From NCBI GenBank assembly GCA_013399115.1, contig VXAA01001233.1:282725-346724 (forward strand): a stretch of DNA of 64,000 nt, in the 5' to 3' direction. Source of the DNA: Anseranas semipalmata. Its lineage: Eukaryota; Chordata; Aves; Anseriformes; Anseranatidae. How positions within the stretch are numbered: position 1 is the stretch's first letter; every line of letters begins with the position of its first letter. The notes under the pieces are model-generated. The model made no database searches and had not been told where the DNA came from. It worked only from the letters and a program-made list of their open reading frames with translations. The position numbers were made by a program, and so were the translations under genes. Below, piece after piece: positions 59,940 through 64,000 of this stretch.

Positions 59940-62900
59940 GTGGATCTGGAGCTAGAAACAGTGGCAAGGTTCAGCTTAGGCTGAACTGGCGTAAGAGACA
60001 CGGGGCGTAGTAACTGGGTACGCTCACAAGTGCCTGGTGCGCACCCGCAGGCATTAAGCAAACGGCAGGTTCCCTCTGTTCGGCTCGCGCAGAGGGCAGC
60101 TAGCACGGAGCACAGTGCAGCCATTGTGTTCCGTCCCTCTGGCACGTGTGACCCGTGTCTGTGTAAACTTGGGACTTGAATGAAGGACAATCGCAGTTAA
60201 GTCGGGACCGAGATAACTCTGAGTTACTTAAAGCACTCGAATGAGACGGAACGGGTGTCTCAGCGCGGGCAGTGTCTGCAGCAGAGCCACCTCTGGTGCC
60301 GCGGAGGTTGGCAGAGCGTCGCGGCCCTGCACCGTGTACTAGCTGCTCCTCTGCTAGCCTGCCCGCACGGTTCCCTTGTGAAGGGCACACGCTAAGCCAA
60401 CGAATGCCCTTCCCGACTTTGCTGCCACAGGTCCGTGGGCACTAAGGGGGACTCTTCCCTTGCCCCTAACTTACACAGCTGTGCTGCAAAACCTCGTAGC
60501 GTAGACCTGGCCTTCGTTACTGCGGTGGCTTCCCCGTAAGTGCAGCTGTGAGAGTTTGTCTGTCCCGCTCGGACGTTCTGTGGCACCGGCTGCCTGTGCC
60601 TGCACCATAGGCACGTTCTGCAGGGCACTGGGTTGTGTATGGCCTTCTCCCAGCAAAGCAGGAAATGGCAGAAAAATTCACAAAATGACAGATAAACCTG
60701 TAATGTATCTGATAAAACAAGTTTTTGAAAATTTGTAATTGTGTTTGCTGTTTACCTGAATTTTTAGTGTGGCTTTCTTGTTCATCCTCAATATAAAATT
60801 TATCACAAAGGAAAAAAAAATATTTCAAGAAACGGCAATTTATTTTTTAACCATTTATCAATAAAACATGTTCCCGAGAGGTTAATTCCTGGTTCCTACA
60901 AAGAGGATGAATGTTTAGCCTTGACGTACCACGGGGCTTGGAAATCACTCAAGGTATTTATATTACAGAGTGGGGCTTGCTTCAGATGAAACGTTGCCTA
61001 CTTGTCGATTTTCTTCCTAATGTAACTGCATTTTCTTCCTTCTTGTAACTGCAGCGGGCAGTTACAAACCATAGATCTCCATCTACTCCCCGATCTGAGT
61101 CCTCCCCCCACACTCTCTTTTTTGATGGATGCTGCACTAAGTTTTACATTTGAGTATCTTTACAAACCATAGAAAAGGATTTTCTCACAAAGATAAAGTT
61201 TTCCTCACCGTCTGTGCACTGGAAATAACACAAAACGCCCTTTTCCTGTTCTATGAGAAAGTTTTCCATGTTACCAGTATTTGTAAGAGACTAGGAACGT
61301 AAGGGTACCTATGCAACAGTGAGTAGTGAGAAGCAAGCGGTGTTTCTGAACGCTTTTCATCATCTTTCCCCTGTAGCAGCAAACTCCGCATTATTTACTT
61401 CTAGGAGTAACTTCGCAACGTGCGCGATGTCTTCCAAGCAAAGCACGAAGCCGCAGCCCAGCATCACGCAGCGCGACACCCACAGGGAATAGCTCAGCCT
61501 CCAGGCGGGGAGCGGAGCCCCAGGGCAGTCGCTAGCCAGCTTCCACGCCGCTTCTGGGAGGCAGGCGCTGGCGTTACGTGGCGGGCGCACGCGAGAGCAA
61601 CCTGGTTGTAATCAGCTTTTTGTCCACTACTGCTGTGTACTGTACGTATGGAGGCAGTCCCGTGGTGTGCTGGTGGGCTGCTACTAATGTTTAAAACACT
61701 TGCCCTTGTAAAGCAAAAATGAAGCAGCTCAATACAAAACTTCTATGCAGCAACACAAGTCCAAATAATTTTGGCAGGGGGTTGGTTGTTTTTTAGCTTT
61801 CTAAAGATAGAAATTATCACTACGGTCACGTCATTTGACCTCCACATCCGGGTCATGGACGTTCCTCTGTCGAGCCTGTACATTGCATTTGCAGCGCGTG
61901 TCCTACCGTTGTGTTTGAAAAATACCTCGAAATTCTAGCATGTTTTCCTGATAATTTCAATTAACTATCCAATTGAAATGAGACAATGAAAATAACATTG
62001 AAACTTTCAGTTTGATCTCTGTGAAAACCAAGCATCCAAAGAACGTTTTCTTAAAACTTTTGCAGTTACTTGTAGCATAGACATGTAGCACCAAAAATTA
62101 GAAGCTTGTGGAAATCCCACTAAGCACATACCTGCAGCTTTAAACCCTTAAATCCTTTGAAAGTCTGGGCTCTAGGCCGACTGCTGCAAGGAGCTCTCTG
62201 GAAAGGCTCCTACCACTGCCCGGAGCTGATTGTCAGACAGGTATTTTAACAGCTGAGGCTTTCAAAACAGCCTAGAGCAGTCAGGAAATAATCATTAGTA
62301 AGCAGCAGGTAGAAGAGTTCCCAGGTGATTGATTCTGGAGCCCTTACAGGGGTAGGAGGTGTGATTTGTAAACAGCTGGAAAGGAAAAGCGATGGCTAGA
62401 GGTGTGCTTTCAGATACACCTTGGGCCAGCTTCTCTTTTGTGAGAGTTTTGGGGGGTCATTTTTTGGTGAAAGAGACGCCCCAGTTCACCGTGGTATTTG
62501 CTCTGTGCCCCCTTTGGACTTGTACCTAAAGTCACATGTGATTAATATCTCCAAATTTTGTGGTTTTATAGATGTAGGAATGTGGTACACATAGAAAGTG
62601 CCTTAAAATGCAAAGTATTGTTTCTAGTGTTGTTGTTATTTTACTTTATTCACTAAAGATGCTTTTATCATGGCAGGGTCTTAGCTCTACCTCTTACATT
62701 TTTGTATATTTGGTATTTGTCTTGGCAAAAATCCACTGACGGGCTTTGATTTTGCAAGCACATCGTGGGAATGATCCTATTGGGTTCATAATGGGTACAA
62801 AGGATTTGTCCATTAAGAGCTATTTTTAAAAATGAAGTCATAACTGTAATGTAAAAGTAAAGCTGAAACTAAACTGGAAAAAAAAAAAAAAGTTAAACTT

Positions 62901-63690
62901 GCAATAGTCTAGAAGATTGAACTGTCCCCCGGTCACAAAATATCTAAACTTATCCCTAACACCTGTGTTCCAACTTAGGTTATTAGCCTCGTGGTCGGCG
63001 GAAGAGAAGAATTGTTAGCTCTGTGGATCAAGAAAGGATGGCAGAAGTAGAAAACAACAGTAGCACGCCAGCTTGGTTGCATTTAGTTGTTCAAGACCAA
63101 CCTTGGAAGCCAAAGACAGTGCTAGAAAAGCAGCATGGCTGCTTGGGGGTGACTTCTGCAATCCTTTCCAATTGGGTTCTGTTGTATCCTGGACCTTGGC
63201 TGCGGTGCCACATTTTACTACATCATCCTAAATACCTCGTTCTGCTGTTGGTTGGCCTCCTGCATCACATCTCTGCAGTGGCCTGGTTGAGGGCTGGCTA
63301 ATCCTTCCCGTAGCCTTTCCTTATGAGCCAAACCCTGTGCTCTCTGCTTCTCTGCTGTGCCTTGAATTTTGGGATTCGTTTTTGTTACCAAAAGCGTTTG
63401 CTGTCACCGCTGCCTGCGTTTGGTAGCGCACAAAGCTGCCGTTACGCTGGGCAATGTAACTGAGCCCACGGACGTCTGCATCCCAACAAACTGAGCGTGG
63501 AACTGGAAGGCCGGTGGGTTTGGAGGTACAGCCACCATGTCGTGCTGCCGGCACTCACAGTTTTACTGTCTGTGACTGGTGTAGATTGTTTTGCACGTTT
63601 CTTCTATTTTTTACTTGTTATTGACTATTTGCTTCAGATTATTGTTTGTTGGCGACGCTAGATAGTTGACCCATCGTTCGTTTTGCTGCT
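59940..63690. other. Intergenic, alternating GC-richer and AT-rich stretches, no gene recognised
   Basis: Moderately CpG-containing stretches at about 59990-60640 and 61380-61620 alternate with AT-rich DNA. The open frames are short and overlap on both strands. No exon of a known gene was identified. Confidence 0.45.
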
Positions 63691-64000
63691 TCCTGGCCAT
63701 ATTTTTGTCGCCGGTTGCTTCCTTGCGTGACATCCCCGTCCCCGAGGAGCCCTTCCAGCCCCTCCCCGTCCAGCACCAGCTGGAGGTGTCGGTATTCGGC
63801 GCTCCCCGCGCGGCTCTAACGGGGCAGCGCGGCGGCGTCCCCCGAGCCGCCGAGGGCACTACCGCCAGGCACAGATGACGGCCGGGGGGGGACGAGCGCG
63901 CCCCGGGCCACGCGTGGGAGCGCCTCACGCCCGGGGGCAGCGTCCCACGGCGCCGCGTGCCCCCGCTGCCAGGGCTGCCTCGAGCGGGCGGAGCGGGGCC
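63691..64000. promoter_or_regulatory. CpG island at the window edge, possible promoter of the next gene (WLS by gene order)
   Basis: The final 300 bases are very GC- and CpG-rich (for example GCGCGGCGGCGTCCCCCGAG at about 63824-63843) and still rich at the end of the window. In mammals the gene after DEPDC1 and RPE65 in this direction is WLS. No WLS coding sequence is visible here. A GC-rich frame opening at the ATG at 63876 stays open to the edge, but resembles no protein I know. Confidence 0.5.

Overview
This is a vertebrate nuclear window, most likely from a bird. The evidence is introns with GT/AG borders, CpG-island promoters, no sign of mammalian SINEs, a complete RPE65 whose residues read like the avian protein, and the order DEPDC1 - RPE65. 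In mammals these two genes lie beside WLS in the same orientation. Everything here was read by eye: exons were joined by checking splice sites and codon phase, and no database search was run.

Layout. Bases 1-7584 hold the 3' half of DEPDC1 on the plus strand (six exons; the DEP domain lies left of the window). Bases 7585-14674 are intergenic, AT-rich at first and then sharply GC-rich from about 12.1 kb. Bases 14675-21284 hold a complete 14-exon RPE65 on the plus strand. It encodes 533 residues, and all four iron-binding histidines fall at their canonical numbers. Bases 22240-35240 hold, on the minus strand and tail-to-tail with RPE65, a complete 12-exon gene for a 610-residue protein of the methylcrotonoyl-CoA carboxylase beta (MCCC2) family. 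Its promoter is probably the CpG island at about 35.5-36.3 kb, which contains a 173-base assembly gap. From 36.3 to about 63.6 kb no coding gene could be supported. That stretch is AT-rich and holds a 291-base pure pyrimidine tract, a paired AP-1 motif and several short repeats. The window ends in a second CpG island, which by gene order could be the promoter of WLS.

Most interesting item. The MCCC2-like gene is intact: all twelve exons join in frame with no stop. Its protein keeps the N-terminal carboxyltransferase half well, but has lost several signature loops of the C-terminal half: the F-Q-N-x-T-G-F loop, the GGSYGAGNYGM-type oxyanion loop and the MGGEQAA loop. This pattern suggests a maintained pseudoenzyme or a changed activity rather than a working second MCC beta subunit.

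The three genes do not form a pathway. DEPDC1 is a mitotic signalling protein, RPE65 is the retinoid isomerohydrolase of the visual cycle, and the MCCC2-like protein would be expected in mitochondria if its targeting is like that of MCCC2. The only local link seen is the convergent, closely spaced 3' ends of RPE65 and the MCCC2-like gene.
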